Assembly (NCBI RefSeq): GCF_002994745.2
Contig: NC_037092.1
Span: 75,463,824-75,527,823, forward strand
Direction: 5' to 3'
Length of the DNA: 64,000 nucleotides
Source of the DNA: Rosa chinensis
Lineage: Eukaryota > Streptophyta > Magnoliopsida > Rosales > Rosaceae
The stretch's first letter is position 1. Every line of letters starts with the position of its first letter. The translations under genes were made by a program, and so were the position numbers. Below are positions 35,680 to 46,767 of the stretch, piece after piece. The notes below the pieces were generated by a model. It made no database searches and was not told the origin of the DNA. It saw nothing but the letters and a program-made list of their open reading frames with translations.

Positions 35680-36405
35680 GGGTGGTTCTATTCAAACTTC
35701 CTAATTTACTTTTTAGACCTCTCTTAATTTTTATAAAAATTTAATTCCCATTATCTCCCTCTCTAACAAAAAAAAAAACTGAAGACTAATGGAAGAGGCA
35801 CACCACAACAATCTTCCTTCTCTTCCCATTCTCTTTTTGAAACTTAATTTTTCATTGAAAGGTGGAAGTTGATCGGTTGCTAAATACCATTCTTTATGAG
35901 ATTTCAAACTCAGCGGAAGAAATTTATTATTTTCTTCTTATTGAAGCTTGCATATAAAGTTATAGGCTTTTGGTGCTTAATTGACCTTCGCTAATCATGA
36001 GAGGAACTGGGAAAACTTGGCATCTGAGGGTGACTTTGTGTGATTAAAGAAGTTTGAGCTTTAGCCTTGAAGAAATAGTTTGCTCGTGTGGCTTAATATT
36101 TCTCTCTTGCTTTATTTTTCTTTTGTCTGGGTGGTAGGCTGCAGTAGAATAAATTGAGCTCTTCTATCTATCAATTAAGAATTAACCATCCTCGTTGTCA
36201 TTGAAGGTGAGAATTGATTCTTCAGCTCCTACTGCATCAAAGAAATTAACCGGTAAATTGATAATGAATGGTGAATGGCGTGGGAGTTTGATCGTATGCA
36301 GATGTAAAATGTAATATGCATACAAGGGCAAAATAAGAAGTTCAATGGTTTAAATTAAGAGAGGGGGTCCAAATAGCAATTCAAGAGGTATGAATAGAAC
36401 TACTC
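35680..36405. mobile_element. Mutator-like MITE (726 bp)
   Basis: Perfect 9-bp target duplications TTTTATAAA (35671-35679 and 36406-36414) flank inverted ends GGGTGGTTCTATTC and (complemented) GAGTAGTTCTATTC. The inverted similarity extends for about 55 bp. The 9-bp duplication is typical of Mutator-like elements. There is no transposase or recognisable captured exon. Confidence 0.85.
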
Positions 36406-36699
36406 TTTTATAAAATCTCATACATCCTATGATGTCGGTCAGCTCTAAACATGTGACCAACTAACAAGGCACAACTCACTGACAAAATAACTTATACACA
36501 AAAATTTACTAATTAAATTTACTTAACAAAAAATCAATTAATAAATACACAATTCACCAAACACATATACATAATACGTAGGTGGGGACGTGGGGTTCGT
36601 CTGCGATACATTACGTAAATTATTTTGGTTCAGATGTAGACTGACTCTATTAATTAGTAGACTAGTATGAAATTACTCAACTTCCCTATCAAACTAATT

Positions 36700-36753
36700 T
36701 ACTTTTGTATTGAGTTTTTTTTTTTTTTTTTTGAGAGAATACTTTTGTATTGA
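36700..36753. repeat. Poly(T)-GAGA micro-insertion 2 with 14-bp target duplication
   Basis: TACTTTTGTATTGA occurs at 36700-36713 and 36740-36753. Between them are G, T(18) and GAGAGAA. The second duplicate is also the start of the 86-bp tandem repeat. Confidence 0.75.
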
Positions 36754-36984
36754 ATTAAGTCTACCAGCTAATAAGTTTACTTGATATACCGTACGTAAAA
36801 CTATCCTATATTTTTTTTAAGAGAATACTTTTGTATTGAATTAAGTCTACCAGCTAATAAGTTTACTTGATATACCATACGTAAAACTATTCTATATTTT
36901 TTTTGAGAGAATACTTTTGTATTGAATTAAGTCTACCAGCTAATAAGTTTACTTGATATACCGTACGTAAAACTATCCTATATA
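36741..36984. repeat. 86-bp tandem repeat, three copies
   Basis: Copies begin at 36741, 36827 and 36913 with ACTTTTGTATTGAATTAAG and end in ACTATYCTATAT plus a T-run and GAGAAT. They are nearly identical. The array lies about 360 bp upstream of the PDX1 start codon. Confidence 0.9.
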
Positions 36985-37343
36985 GATGATTAGATATTCT
37001 TGGTCCATCAAATTATCCCCTGAATTACAAACATTAGTTACTGGGATTAGATCTCATAATCACTTAACCATGCAACATATTTTTACAATTAATCAAAATC
37101 AATAGATATTGCAAAAAAATAATTCTAAACAAAATCCTAACAGAAAATCCAAAAATTGTAAAGAGGAAATCATGGTTGCCAAAAATAGAGATTGGAAACT
37201 ATGACTCTCCATTTTGGAGATTTAATTATGTAGCCATTTCTGCCCATTCACATAATAACATTATTTTCTCTGCATTCACACCCACCTCCTTCTTCCTCTT
37301 CGTCATTTCTCGCTCGCTCTTTTATTCCGATCACCTCCAAAAA
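36985..37343 (+). promoter_or_regulatory. PDX1 upstream region
   Basis: About 360 bp between the tandem array and the ATG. The last 80 bases are pyrimidine-rich (ttcttcctcttcgtc), as in plant 5' UTRs. The in-frame extension from 37176 lacks PDX1 homology and is treated as leader. No TATA box is certain. Confidence 0.45.
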
Positions 37344-38282
37344 ATGGCCGACAGCGGAGTCGTCACCGTGTACGGCAAGGGCGCCATCTACGAGACCGGC
37401 AGCGCCAAGAAGTCCTCCTACCCCGTCAAAGTGGGCCTCGCCCAAATGCTCCGCGGCGGCGTCATCATGGACGTCGTCACCCCCGCCCAGGCCCGCATCG
37501 CCGAGGAAGCCGGCGCCTGCGCCGTCATGGCCCTCGAGCGCGTCCCCGCCGATATCCGCTCCCACGGCGGCGTCGCCCGCATGTCCGACCCTCAACTCAT
37601 CAAAGAGATCAAACGCTCCGTCACCATCCCCGTCATGGCCAAGTGCCGCATCGGCCACTTCGCCGAGGCACAGATCCTCGAGGCCATCGGAGTCGACTAC
37701 GTCGACGAGTCAGAGGTCCTGACCGTCGCCGACGACGACAACCACATCAACAAGCACGACTTCCAGGTCCCTTTCGTCTGCGGCTGCCGCAACCTCGGCG
37801 AGGCCCTCCGCCGCATCCGGGAAGGCGCCGCCATGATCCGGACCAAAGGCGAGGCCGGCACCGGCAACATCGTCGAGGCAGTGAGACATGTCCGGTCGGT
37901 CATGGGCGAGGTCCGTGTCTTGCGGAACATGGACGACGACGAGGTCTTCACGTTTGCCAAGAAGATCGCGGCGCCGTACGACATGGTCATGCAGACGAAG
38001 CAGATGGGGAGGCTGCCGGTGGTGCACTTTGCCGCCGGAGGGGTGGCGACGCCGGCGGACGCGGCGCTGATGATGCAGTTGGGGTGTGATGGGGTGTTTG
38101 TGGGGTCGGGAGTTTTCAAGAGTGGGGAGCCAGCGCGGCGGGCCAGGGCGATTGTGCAGGCGGCGACGCATTATAGTGACCCGGAGGTGCTGGCGGAGGT
38201 GAGCTGCGGATTGGGGGAGGCCATGGTGGGGATTAATCTCAGTGACAACAACGTGGAGAGGTATGCTTATAGGTCTGAGTAA
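37344..38282 (+). CDS. PDX1: Pyridoxal 5'-phosphate synthase subunit PDX1 (PdxS family), 312 aa
   Basis: Single-exon gene; plant PDX1 genes are commonly intronless. The product starts [19 protein letters not shown] and aligns with PDX1 over its entire length of about 310 residues. PDX1 makes vitamin B6 (PLP) from ribose 5-phosphate, glyceraldehyde 3-phosphate and ammonia supplied by the glutaminase PDX2, as a cytosolic dodecamer of (beta/alpha)8 barrels. Both catalytic lysines are present, in [11 protein letters not shown] (Lys100) and [12 protein letters not shown]. The Asp of [10 protein letters not shown] and the phosphate-binding [12 protein letters not shown] are also present. It is therefore the catalytic type, not a PDX1.2-like pseudoenzyme. 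The coding region is strikingly GC-rich compared with its AT-rich surroundings, which produces long spurious ORFs on the other strand. Which paralogue (1.1 or 1.3) cannot be told here. Confidence 0.97.
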   Translation: MADSGVVTVYGKGAIYETGSAKKSSYPVKVGLAQMLRGGVIMDVVTPAQARIAEEAGACAVMALERVPADIRSHGGVARMSDPQLIKEIKRSVTIPVMAKCRIGHFAEAQILEAIGVDYVDESEVLTVADDDNHINKHDFQVPFVCGCRNLGEALRRIREGAAMIRTKGEAGTGNIVEAVRHVRSVMGEVRVLRNMDDDEVFTFAKKIAAPYDMVMQTKQMGRLPVVHFAAGGVATPADAALMMQLGCDGVFVGSGVFKSGEPARRARAIVQAATHYSDPEVLAEVSCGLGEAMVGINLSDNNVERYAYRSE

Positions 38283-39927
38283 GTGATCGAGTTGAAAGGC
38301 CCAAAGGGCTGAAACAATTAGATTTAAGAATTTGAGTTTGCCAATAGATACAAATTTCGTTTTGTGATTTGTTTTTGGATTTATTTCTGGGTTTCTCTTT
38401 GGTTCCTGTAGATGTAGTTGAGGCGAGAGAGTACTGTTAGAAACCATTGTCAATTGAGTTTTGAACTTGATTATTTGTCTTATAGCTTTTTTGCAAAAGA
38501 GATACATGATTAATCGGATGGAATTGCAAACAAGAAGCAAGATCTTGTGTATGAATGCGGATGAATGATTAGGAATGCTCATTATTAAAGATTCGGAAGT
38601 TTAGGACTTGACGTGTGGGAATGTAAGCTTCAGGTTTGAAAGATCAATCGGGGACATATATGGCGGTGTACATTCATGTTCTTCGTGGAACATATTCGTG
38701 AGTGTTTTGAGTAATAAATGGTTTGGCTTTTCCAATATTAGCTCGTAAAGGTGAATTGATGCACTTTTAGGCTTATTCCATGAGTAGTTAGGATTACTGA
38801 TAACCAATTAACCACTGAGCTAGCTGGGCACAATACGAAGTTTAATAACTAGCCTTAACTTGTAACCGGTCCATAATCGTAGCCAAGTAAGCTGTAGAAG
38901 ATTGCTTGTTGTTAGCTTATACAAGACTTTAAACGTACTGAGGCTTCAAATCTTTCCTAATGTTGTTAGCTCGTGGACCTAATGCAGCATCTTTTAGTGG
39001 CATGTTATATGAGAACATCCTTGTTTGAGTATCGGAATGGATAAATTGTTTGGTATCTGACCTGTTAATAGAAATGGCATTGACATGTAATAGATATTCG
39101 TTTCATAATCTCATCGTTAGTTAGCAGAAGGGAAGCATTACTTCAAAGTTTAGATGTCTGCTTCTTTTAGATACCACAATCTGCTTCGAAATGATCCTTT
39201 TGGTAGTCCTAGTTAAGACCTAGATTAGACTTGCCCCTCGAACTCATTGTGGAATCTGAGTGTTTGGTTTAGGAACCTTCCATGTTTTGGTTTTCTGACT
39301 TGCACGCAATATTAGTCTGCATTGAGACTACACCTGGTTTTTTCAGCTCGATTGCAGGGCTCTCTTCTTCGCCTCGTACATATTTGTAATAAGTCATCAC
39401 AGCCTAACCTCGTATTTGCATAGATGTTTTAAGTTATTGTAATAACTAGTAAGTGATCTGCACGTCCCTTTTTAGTTAAATAAACTTTCTCCCGACACAA
39501 ATAAGTTGATTATTAATTTTTTATTTAATAGGTGCATTTGAAAAGATTTAAAATTGAATTTGATTTTCCACTTAATCAAATTATTTTTAATAGAAGTTAG
39601 TATTGTTTCACAAATCACTAGCCAAATATAGAGTGGACTACGGGTAGGATTTATTGACCGGTACTTTATCGACCTATAGGCAGGGCCTGGACTTCTCATA
39701 TTTGTGAAAGAGCCGATCATGCCCTACCTATTTAACACTTAGGGCTACAAAATCTGAGACTGGACAGTACTTGGGTCATCATATCTTAGGGCTGGCCATT
39801 TTACAGGTCTAACTGTAAGCATATATACTAAATATAATGGTGAAAACAGTCTATACCTTGAAGCAAGAATCATGGTTCAATCTGGTAAATTTTTGCAGAA
39901 TCCTGGACTTAGGTTGTGTTTATGTAT
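38283..39927. other. Intergenic after PDX1
   Basis: PDX1 3' UTR followed by about 1.5 kb of AT-rich DNA. No gene, RNA or repeat could be supported. Confidence 0.4.
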
Positions 39928-40799
39928 GGAAAAATACTTGCATCCGAACTAGTCAAGCTCATCCAAATTCTCTGGCATGGATCAGTCAGGCGCTGACATA
40001 TATTATTTAATATATAAAATTTGCAAAAAATCTAAATTATTCAAGGGACCATGTGCTCTTCAACAGCCTCCCTCCTTCAATTCCAACTTTACTCTGCAAA
40101 AGTTATTGGCCATGGAACCAGTTGAAACAGAAGTAACCAATTATGTCATGATTCTTAGGAGTTTTTTTGAACATGCATGATCTCAGGAGTTGTTAAAATT
40201 GACAGGAAATTTAGAACCCAAGAGATCGATACTACAAATTTCTGAATTTTTGAAGGAAAAAAAAATGGATTGCATAGCAGACCTATGAACAATGGTATTC
40301 AATTCATATGAAATTATGGATGTGGAATTTTTTTTTTTTTTTTTGAGAATAATATGGATGTGGAATTATTAACTATAGTCTATGGGAAAAAAGAAAAAAA
40401 GAAAAAAAGAAAAAAAGCAGGAATCGAAAATATGAAAACCTAAACAACAAAACTCTCCACATTTTAGGATTCTAAAAAGAAACAATCCAAGAAAAAAAAA
40501 CAAAAAAAGACGAAATTGAAGATCACGGGGTTGATAAGATTTTCCACTAAATTTGTGATCAATATGTAATTTTTGCAAAGAAAATATCAAAAGATCGAAG
40601 AAACCGTTGAAGAAGATGATAGGAAGCATGAGAGTATGCACGTGAGCATTAATAGCTTTGACTGCTTTGTCAAGTAAATTTTGAAATTTTATAAAATAAA
40701 ATGTATTTTAAATAGAAATATATGTGTCAGTTTTTTATTGGTCCACACTAGAGAGTTTGGATGAGCTTGTAGATACCAGTTCAGATGCAAGTATTTTCC
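39928..40799. mobile_element. Mutator-like non-autonomous element (872 bp)
   Basis: Inverted ends of about 50 bp: the left end is GGAAAAATACTTGCATCCGA and the right end complemented is GGAAAATACTTGCATCTGA; both continue into AAGCTCATCCAAA. The flanking 9-bp duplications are TTTATGTAT (39919-39927) and TTTATGCAT (40800-40808), 8 of 9 identical. The interior has no transposase and includes a poly(T) micro-insertion (40330-40352) and an AAAAAG-type simple repeat near 40390. Confidence 0.85.
40315..40367. repeat. Poly(T)-GAGA micro-insertion 3 with 15-bp target duplication
   Basis: TATGGATGTGGAATT at 40315-40329 and 40353-40367 flanks T(15) plus GAGAATAA. Confidence 0.8.
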
Positions 40800-42299
40800 T
40801 TTATGCATTTGGCCCAAATTAGTCTAGTTCTAGGCCGTAATCTCTTCGGACTTTCAGTAATCATGAATTGAGGTCATAGCCTAGGTATGTCTTATCATCA
40901 AAATGTGAGGCCTATTCCTAGTTTGCAAGTAGAAGAAAATAAAAGATTCAAGAACGTGAGTTGATTCACCATTCAACTATGAAATGCATTTACATCTGGC
41001 TTTCCCATGTAATTAGCAAATGCCAGTGTAGCACTGTAGTGTTCCATTAATATTCTATTCTATGTAGTAGGTAGAATATTAAGTACATTTAGTCTGCGTA
41101 TAATGGTAGTGGCCATACATTTATAATAAATTTCTACCCCGAGCTGTCGTGCACACGCCAACCACCGACACAACTGTTCGTGTTAACCTCTATATATGGA
41201 CAACTTTGGGTCGTCATTCATCCATCTAAAAATCCTCTTCTTCTTCTTCCTCCTAAATCGTTTCTGAGAGAAACATAAAATAAAATTCGTCAGGGTTAAG
41301 TTCTTGTGCAAGAACTTGACCAGATAGTTGTATCCTCTAGATAGACGTCTGAAAACTACAGTACAAGTGGAGGCGAATTTCTGTCTTAGGTCATTGCATT
41401 GCAGACCTCTATCTGATCAAGTTAGCAAATTTAATTTCTATTATAATATAATTGATTTTAATTTCGTTTAATTGTTGTTATATATTTGTTTATATATATT
41501 CGCATTATATATTGTTTGTACATGCATATGCTGATTGGTTCTAACACTCCAGAAACATCTTCTCTTCGGGTATGGTAATGGCTAAACACTTATACAAGAC
41601 TTCTACCTCGACCGCATGCAATGGAGCCCTAGAAACATCTTCGCAAAAATTCTAATATGGAGTATGAACACGCATTGGTAGAAAATATAAACTTCAGATT
41701 TTTGCGAAAGTGAGAGAAACTGGTTCAACACCAAAACGAGGAAGTAGTGACTATGATTCACACGACACAAATGATTTCATTTCATGTCAATCATTGCCGG
41801 AGTTACACCTGTAAGTCGATCACTCTTGTCTTATACTACAAAAACAAACCTCGTCCATGTTCAGATTCCATGGCTGTCAATTTGATTCCAAACACTTTAC
41901 AACTCATATCTAATCCACCCTCAGTCAAATGGCCCACGACCGCAACAACCAGATTTGTGGTTGTCTCCTCAGATTTTGTGGATTTGGATTTTTCCGGTCA
42001 TGGAAATCTTGTACTGTTCCCCTAAAGAACCTCATCTTTAGTCTTTAGTTTTTGCTATTACCATTTTGCCACGTCCACGGCCGACGTCGAGGATATGCAG
42101 ACCAATTAGAAAGAAGATTAGTGCGATTAACAGCAAATAGGCTACAACCAAATATTATCAATGCGGTTAAATTAAGTATGCTAGGTAATCTCGTAGATGG
42201 AGCTTGTTAAGTCAGATCCAAAACCGTTAACAATTCTCGTTTCAACTTGATGCACAAAGTTATTTATATAATTTAGATAGATAAAAATAATGTATTAGA
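40800..42299. other. Intergenic; TATA-like site and 26-bp palindrome
   Basis: A CTATATATGG element at about 41190 is followed by a CTTCTTCTTCTTCC leader-like tract at about 41238. A near-perfect palindrome lies at 41295-41320 (arms GTTAAGTTCTTG and CAAGAACTTGAC). A short plus-strand frame at 41747-42025 has no recognisable homology. It may be a non-coding transcript unit, but no gene can be named. Confidence 0.35.
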
Positions 42300-42518
42300 T
42301 GTTCAAGTAAACTCTAATTTGTGTTTGACCCAAACTCTAGGTTACTTGCTCTAGTGGTAATAGGGTTAAATTATGAGGATCTAGATTCCTATTCAATGTA
42401 CGATTACTTTCCTTGTATGATTGAGATTCTATGCATTGTAATCCTCTATATAAAGAGGTCCCTATTATCAATGAGAATACATAGCAAATTCCTCTCAAAT
42501 TCAGTTTCTCTACAACAC
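42300..42518 (+). repeat. Copia B 5' LTR
   Basis: 219 bp with a TATA box (TATATAAAGAGG at about 42448) and TG...CA ends. It is followed directly by cgttatcagcacgagg, a word I recall next to many plant copia 5' LTRs and therefore a likely primer site, though the tRNA was not identified. Confidence 0.93.
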
Positions 42519-42579
42519 GTTATCAGCACGAGGCTCTAACCCTAGCCCTAAAAACCAAAAACCCTAAATCCCCGCAACA

Positions 42580-42860
42580 TCTCCGCAGCTGCCCCTGCAC
42601 CGACCTCGCGGCATCCTTGCAGCGGCCCCGCAACAGTCCTCGCGGCATCCCCACAACATCCCCGCGACATCCCCGCATTTGCCCTTGCAGCGACCTCGCG
42701 GCATCCTCGCAGCGGCCCGCAACAGTCCTCGCGGCATCCCCACAACATCCCCGCAGCTGCCCCTGCAGCGACCTCGCGGCATCCTCGCTGCGGCCCCACA
42801 AGAGTCTTCGTGGCATCTTTGCAGGGTCCTCGCGACATCCTCCCAGCGACCCTGCAGTAT
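42580..42860. repeat. GC-rich subrepeats in the copia B leader
   Basis: Three tandem copies (spacing 90 and 78 bp) of a CpG-rich unit containing GCGACCTCGCGGCATCC and the variant CCCCGCAACATCC. They create long overlapping frames on the minus strand, which are not genes. Confidence 0.85.
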
Positions 42861-43024
42861 AACTGCACAGCCCAGCTAACAAATTTTCCGGTCAAGAATT
42901 CCGGCATCTTTTCAAGGTAAACTTTTCTAAAAGTTCCTATTTTTGAAGTTTTTCAATTTCTTCTTCTTTTTCTCAGGGACTTCCAACATCCCTCATTCTA
43001 CCCCCCTTTTCTTCTCCATAGGGG

Positions 43025-43646
43025 AGACCAATAGCCGAACTGTGGGGGTTCGTGCTCACTCCAAGCTTGGAGCTTGTAGAGTCCTCCAAACTTAGAGTTT
43101 GTTGAGAAGAAAACGATCGACCACATACATCGTTGTTTCGATCTAATCTAAAACCCCTCTTGGAATTAGATTTTCTTGGAAGCGACTACGCTCAGAAAAT
43201 CTCTAATTTCTTGGAAGCGACTACGCTCAGAAATTTAATAGTTTTTCGTGGTAGCCTTTTTCGCTCTGAAACTAACTCTAATCTTGTGTTGTTTTTCAGG
43301 ATGAGTTACCTGAACAAGTTGAACTTTGTTCCACTAGACCAATAGCCGAACTGTGGGGGTTCGTGCTCACTCCAAGCTTGGAGCTTGTAGAGTCCTCCAA
43401 ACTTAGAGTTTATTGAGAAGAAAACGATCGACCACATACATCATTGTTTCGATCTAATCTAAAACCCCTCTTGGAATCAGATTTTCTTGGAAGCGACTAC
43501 GCTCAGAAAATCCCTAATTTCTTGGAAGCGACTACGCTCAGAAATTTAATAGTTTTTCGTGGTAGCCTTTTTCGCTCCGAAACTAACTCTAATCTTGTAT
43601 TGTTTTTCAAGATGAGTTACCTGAACAAGTTGAACTTTGTTCCACT
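43025..43646 (+). repeat. 311-bp tandem duplication spanning the copia B gag start
   Basis: Copies at 43025-43335 and 43336-43646 are nearly identical (only a handful of differences). The unit holds the last leader segment, an internal TTGGAAGCGACTACGCTCAG doublet, and the first 12 codons of gag. In copy 1 the ATG at about 43301 therefore begins gag but runs into a stop after 14 codons (MSYLNKLNFVPLDQ). Confidence 0.95.
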
Positions 43647-44679
43647 AGAGACAACTGGTGCAGGATACCATAGGTGGGTCCGAGATGTGCGCCAACATCT
43701 TAAGGCTGATAGACTTCTGGAAGCCATCCAAGAGCCTAGTCAGAACGTGCTCTCCATTGAGCAAGCTACTGCTTTTGAAGCAAATCAAGCTAAAGCCATC
43801 ATTCTCATGACAAGGCACATGAATGACGCGCTCCAAAGTGAATACCTCAATGAGGAAGACCCAAGAAAGCTATTTGACAACATTCGTGACTCTCTGCTTC
43901 CTGATTTAGAAGTACGATGGCATAGCCTCCGCTTCTGTGATTTCAAGTATGTGCTTGATTATAACTCGGAAGCTCTTCGTATCAAGTCCCTGATGGAGTT
44001 TTGTGGCCAAGCCATAACCGATACGATGTTGATAGAGAAGACTCTCTCTACCTTCCCCGTCTCTGCCCTGATGATTTCAAAGAATTATCGGATTGATGTG
44101 AAAGCAGGACATATCACAAGGTTTCATGAGCTTATTGGTGCCATGAACGTAGCTGAAAAGCATGACAACATACTTGTGAAGAACTATAATGCTAGACCCG
44201 TGGGAACTAACTCTATTCCGGAGTCTAACTATAGTCGCGCCCCCAAGGGAGGTCGCAAGGAGCGAAACCCTAAGAGTAGGGACAATTCTAGACGTTCTGG
44301 TCTATATACTTGCCCTAAAGAGGAAGGAAATCACCAAGAGAGGCGTGCACGAAACCGTGGAGGTCAACGTGTGAAGAGAGAGAGAGGCGGAGCCTTCGGC
44401 TATGGTGGTGACACCACCAAGAGTAATAGTCGTCCAAATCATGCACTAAAAGCATCTCGATCAAGGGAGCCTGACCATAAAGATGTTTGTCTTCGATGTG
44501 GATCAAGTGGACATTGGGCAAAGAAGTGTATTGCATCCCAGAATGTTGCAAACGCATACAAGACGTATCGTGAAGCAAGGGAGGTAAATTACATGGAACA
44601 AGAAGATCAAGATGGCGATCTCGATCTAAGGGTGGAAGACTACAAGGATCAAGACCCAGATTCTGGCGATTTTGATTAA
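43612..44679 (+). CDS. Copia B gag (355 aa, intact frame)
   Basis: Starts at the ATG of the second tandem copy (MSYLNKLNFVPLETTGAGYH) and is open to TAA 44679. It carries the gag-polypeptide (UBN2-type) core, a basic Arg-rich linker and one CCHC knuckle CLRCGSSGHWAKKC near residue 305, then an acidic C-terminus. The gag product would coat the element RNA in particles. A decoy start in the first duplicated copy lies upstream. Pol begins about 360 bases later in a separate frame. Confidence 0.9.
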   Translation: MSYLNKLNFVPLETTGAGYHRWVRDVRQHLKADRLLEAIQEPSQNVLSIEQATAFEANQAKAIILMTRHMNDALQSEYLNEEDPRKLFDNIRDSLLPDLEVRWHSLRFCDFKYVLDYNSEALRIKSLMEFCGQAITDTMLIEKTLSTFPVSALMISKNYRIDVKAGHITRFHELIGAMNVAEKHDNILVKNYNARPVGTNSIPESNYSRAPKGGRKERNPKSRDNSRRSGLYTCPKEEGNHQERRARNRGGQRVKRERGGAFGYGGDTTKSNSRPNHALKASRSREPDHKDVCLRCGSSGHWAKKCIASQNVANAYKTYREAREVNYMEQEDQDGDLDLRVEDYKDQDPDSGDFD

Positions 44680-45041
44680 GTCTTTTTATTTTCCAAGAGA
44701 TGTAGGCAATTACCATATTATTTTTGTAGTAGATGCCAATGCTATTAGTCTTTCTTCAAAGTAGGGGTACTCAATGTGAGTGTGATCTCTAGGAAGGTTT
44801 TGAGATAAGTGGTACTTAAGTGAGCCTCGCTCCACCGACATCTCTCTACTCACCTGGTCACATTTACATTGGAATTACCGAAAGGAGTTAGACGACTACC
44901 ATTGTTTTGCATTAACTAGTTTATTGGATTAGATTTTATTTGGTTAAAGAAACGATGATGTAATTCTGTTTGGCTTATTAATAAAAGTTGAGTTCTTTTC
45001 TTTATGACTCCTTTTTAATTACGAGCTTTTCTTTTAGGAAT

Positions 45042-46219
45042 GGATGAACTACAATGTCTTGCGGATAGTGCGACTACGCACACCATTCTACGACATAGAC
45101 AATTATTCTTAGAGATGTTGCCTACATATTCCTCTGTGACTACTATGGCTGAGCCATCAGGTTTAGTTTAAGGATATGGAATTGCCCAATTCCTATTGCC
45201 AAATGGCACCTTGATTAAAGTCACTAAAGCTCTCTACACTCCTAAGGTAAATCAAACCTTATTGAGCTTTAAAGATATTAGAACCAACGGATTCTATGAG
45301 GAAACGCATAGTGAGAACGGAAAGGAGTTCCTTTGCATTACCTCTAATGATTGCGGACGAAAGCGCATCTTAGAGAAGCTTATGTGTCAATCTAGTGGAC
45401 TTTATGTCACTACAATTCGACCAATTGAATCCAATAATGTCATAAGAGAAGATCTCTTGGATTCAGACGCATATTGGCTTGGCATGACCGACTGGGACAC
45501 CATGGTCGTGACATGATGCTCCGTATATCAAAAACTTCACACGGACATCCATTCTTCAGAGTGAGAAGAAGCAAGAATCGAAAATTGATTCCTGGACTTA
45601 GTAAGATCGCAACAATTGCAGCTTCTGGCACTGCAGCCGTCTTGGGGCGCCATAGGGCTACCCAAGTCCGATGTGATGACGCCAGGATTGCCTCTCCTCG
45701 TGGCCATGACGCCACACACACCAATTTCCATGGCTCTAATGCCATGATGGGAGATGTAGTCACACATTTTGCTTCTAATAGCGCTACAGATGCTCAGGCC
45801 CCACCAAAATCCTCATTAGTTGCTTCTAAGGCCCCTCCCTCATTTTGCAAAGCCTGCTCCTTCGAGAAATTAGGACCGAGACCGTCCTACGCAAAGGATC
45901 CTACAATACTCATTCTGTTCTTACAGAGAATCCAAGGGGATATCTGTGGACCAATTCAACCATCATGCGGACCTTTTAAATACTTTATGGTATTGGTTGA
46001 TGCGTCGACACGCTGGTCACATGTCGCGCTATTGTCCACTCGAATGCTACTTATGCTAAACTCCTCGCCCAGATTATCCGTTTACGGGCTCACTACCCAG
46101 ATCATCCTATTAAGTCAATTAGACTTGATAATGCTGGGGAGTTTACATCAAAAACGTTTAATGACTATTGCATGTCACTGGAGATTGATGTAGTGCATCC
46201 AGTTCCCCATGTTCATACC
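45042..46219 (+). pseudogene. Copia B protease, pre-integrase and integrase N-terminal part
   Basis: The protease motif CLADSATTHTI lies at about 45057, then a stop (about 45169) and the frame continues to 45516. A frameshift leads into the GAG-pre-integrase block (HDRLGHHGRDMM, 45478), an Ala/Ser-rich stretch, a zinc-type CKAC and the core DICGPIQPSCGPFKYFMVLV near 45940. A second frameshift near 46060 leads to LDNAGEFTSK at about 46125. The segment ends at 46219 with the target duplication ATACC, where gypsy II entered. Confidence 0.88.
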
Positions 46220-46714
46220 TGTACCTACATGTGCCAGAACGAGCATAATTAGCTATAATGAGCCACGCTCATTGTACCGCCAGAGGTACCGACTCCCACC
46301 AAGGGGATGACCTGCAAAGGCACGGCCAGGCACGCTACCGCTTAAGCCCTGGACCGCCCCAGATCACCGCTGACGCGCCGCGTCAATATAGCATCAGAAG
46401 CTCCAGATGCTGGGAATCGAAGCACATCAGTCCCACATCGGAAACAAGAAGAAGATCAACCTCTTCCTCAACTATAAAAGGTTCTCTCCTCTCTCCTCAT
46501 TAATTACGCAATTACTACTCGTTTATTGTTACGCTGTCCATACAGTGACTGACTTAGGCATCGGAGCAGTGAAGACCGCCCAGCTCGGTCTCCCTCTGAC
46601 GCCCTGTCTATTGTGTTGCAGCAAACAGGAATCATCTAATCCTAGGAGTAGCGGTCCGCCCACCGGACCCACGTTAAGCAAGGTATCTGCTACCGCCGGA
46701 CTTGAGCATTAACA
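46220..46714 (+). repeat. Gypsy II 5' LTR
   Basis: 495 bp. It contains CTATAAAAGG (about 46472), the probable promoter TATA box, and is followed directly by the primer site TTGGCGCCGTCTGTGGGAA. Confidence 0.95.
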
Positions 46715-46767
46715 TTGGCGCCGTCTGTGGGAACCCTTGAACAAGAGGTCATCCTGCCACAATCACC

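Noticed and set aside
37248..38582. Long minus-strand ORFs (136, 140 and 290 codons) over PDX1
   Set aside because: They mirror the GC-rich PDX1 coding sequence and have no homology features of their own.
41747..42025. 92-codon ORF upstream of copia B
   Set aside because: No homology that I can recognise and no promoter or splice evidence tied to it.
42523..42907. Overlapping 119-codon minus-strand ORFs rich in Arg/Gly/Cys
   Set aside because: They arise from the CpG-rich subrepeats of the copia B leader; repeated peptides follow the DNA repeats in every frame.
45600..45870. Ala/Ser-rich insert in the copia B pre-integrase region as a possible captured host exon
   Set aside because: It is in frame between two standard copia motifs and could simply be family-specific linker; no host similarity recognised.
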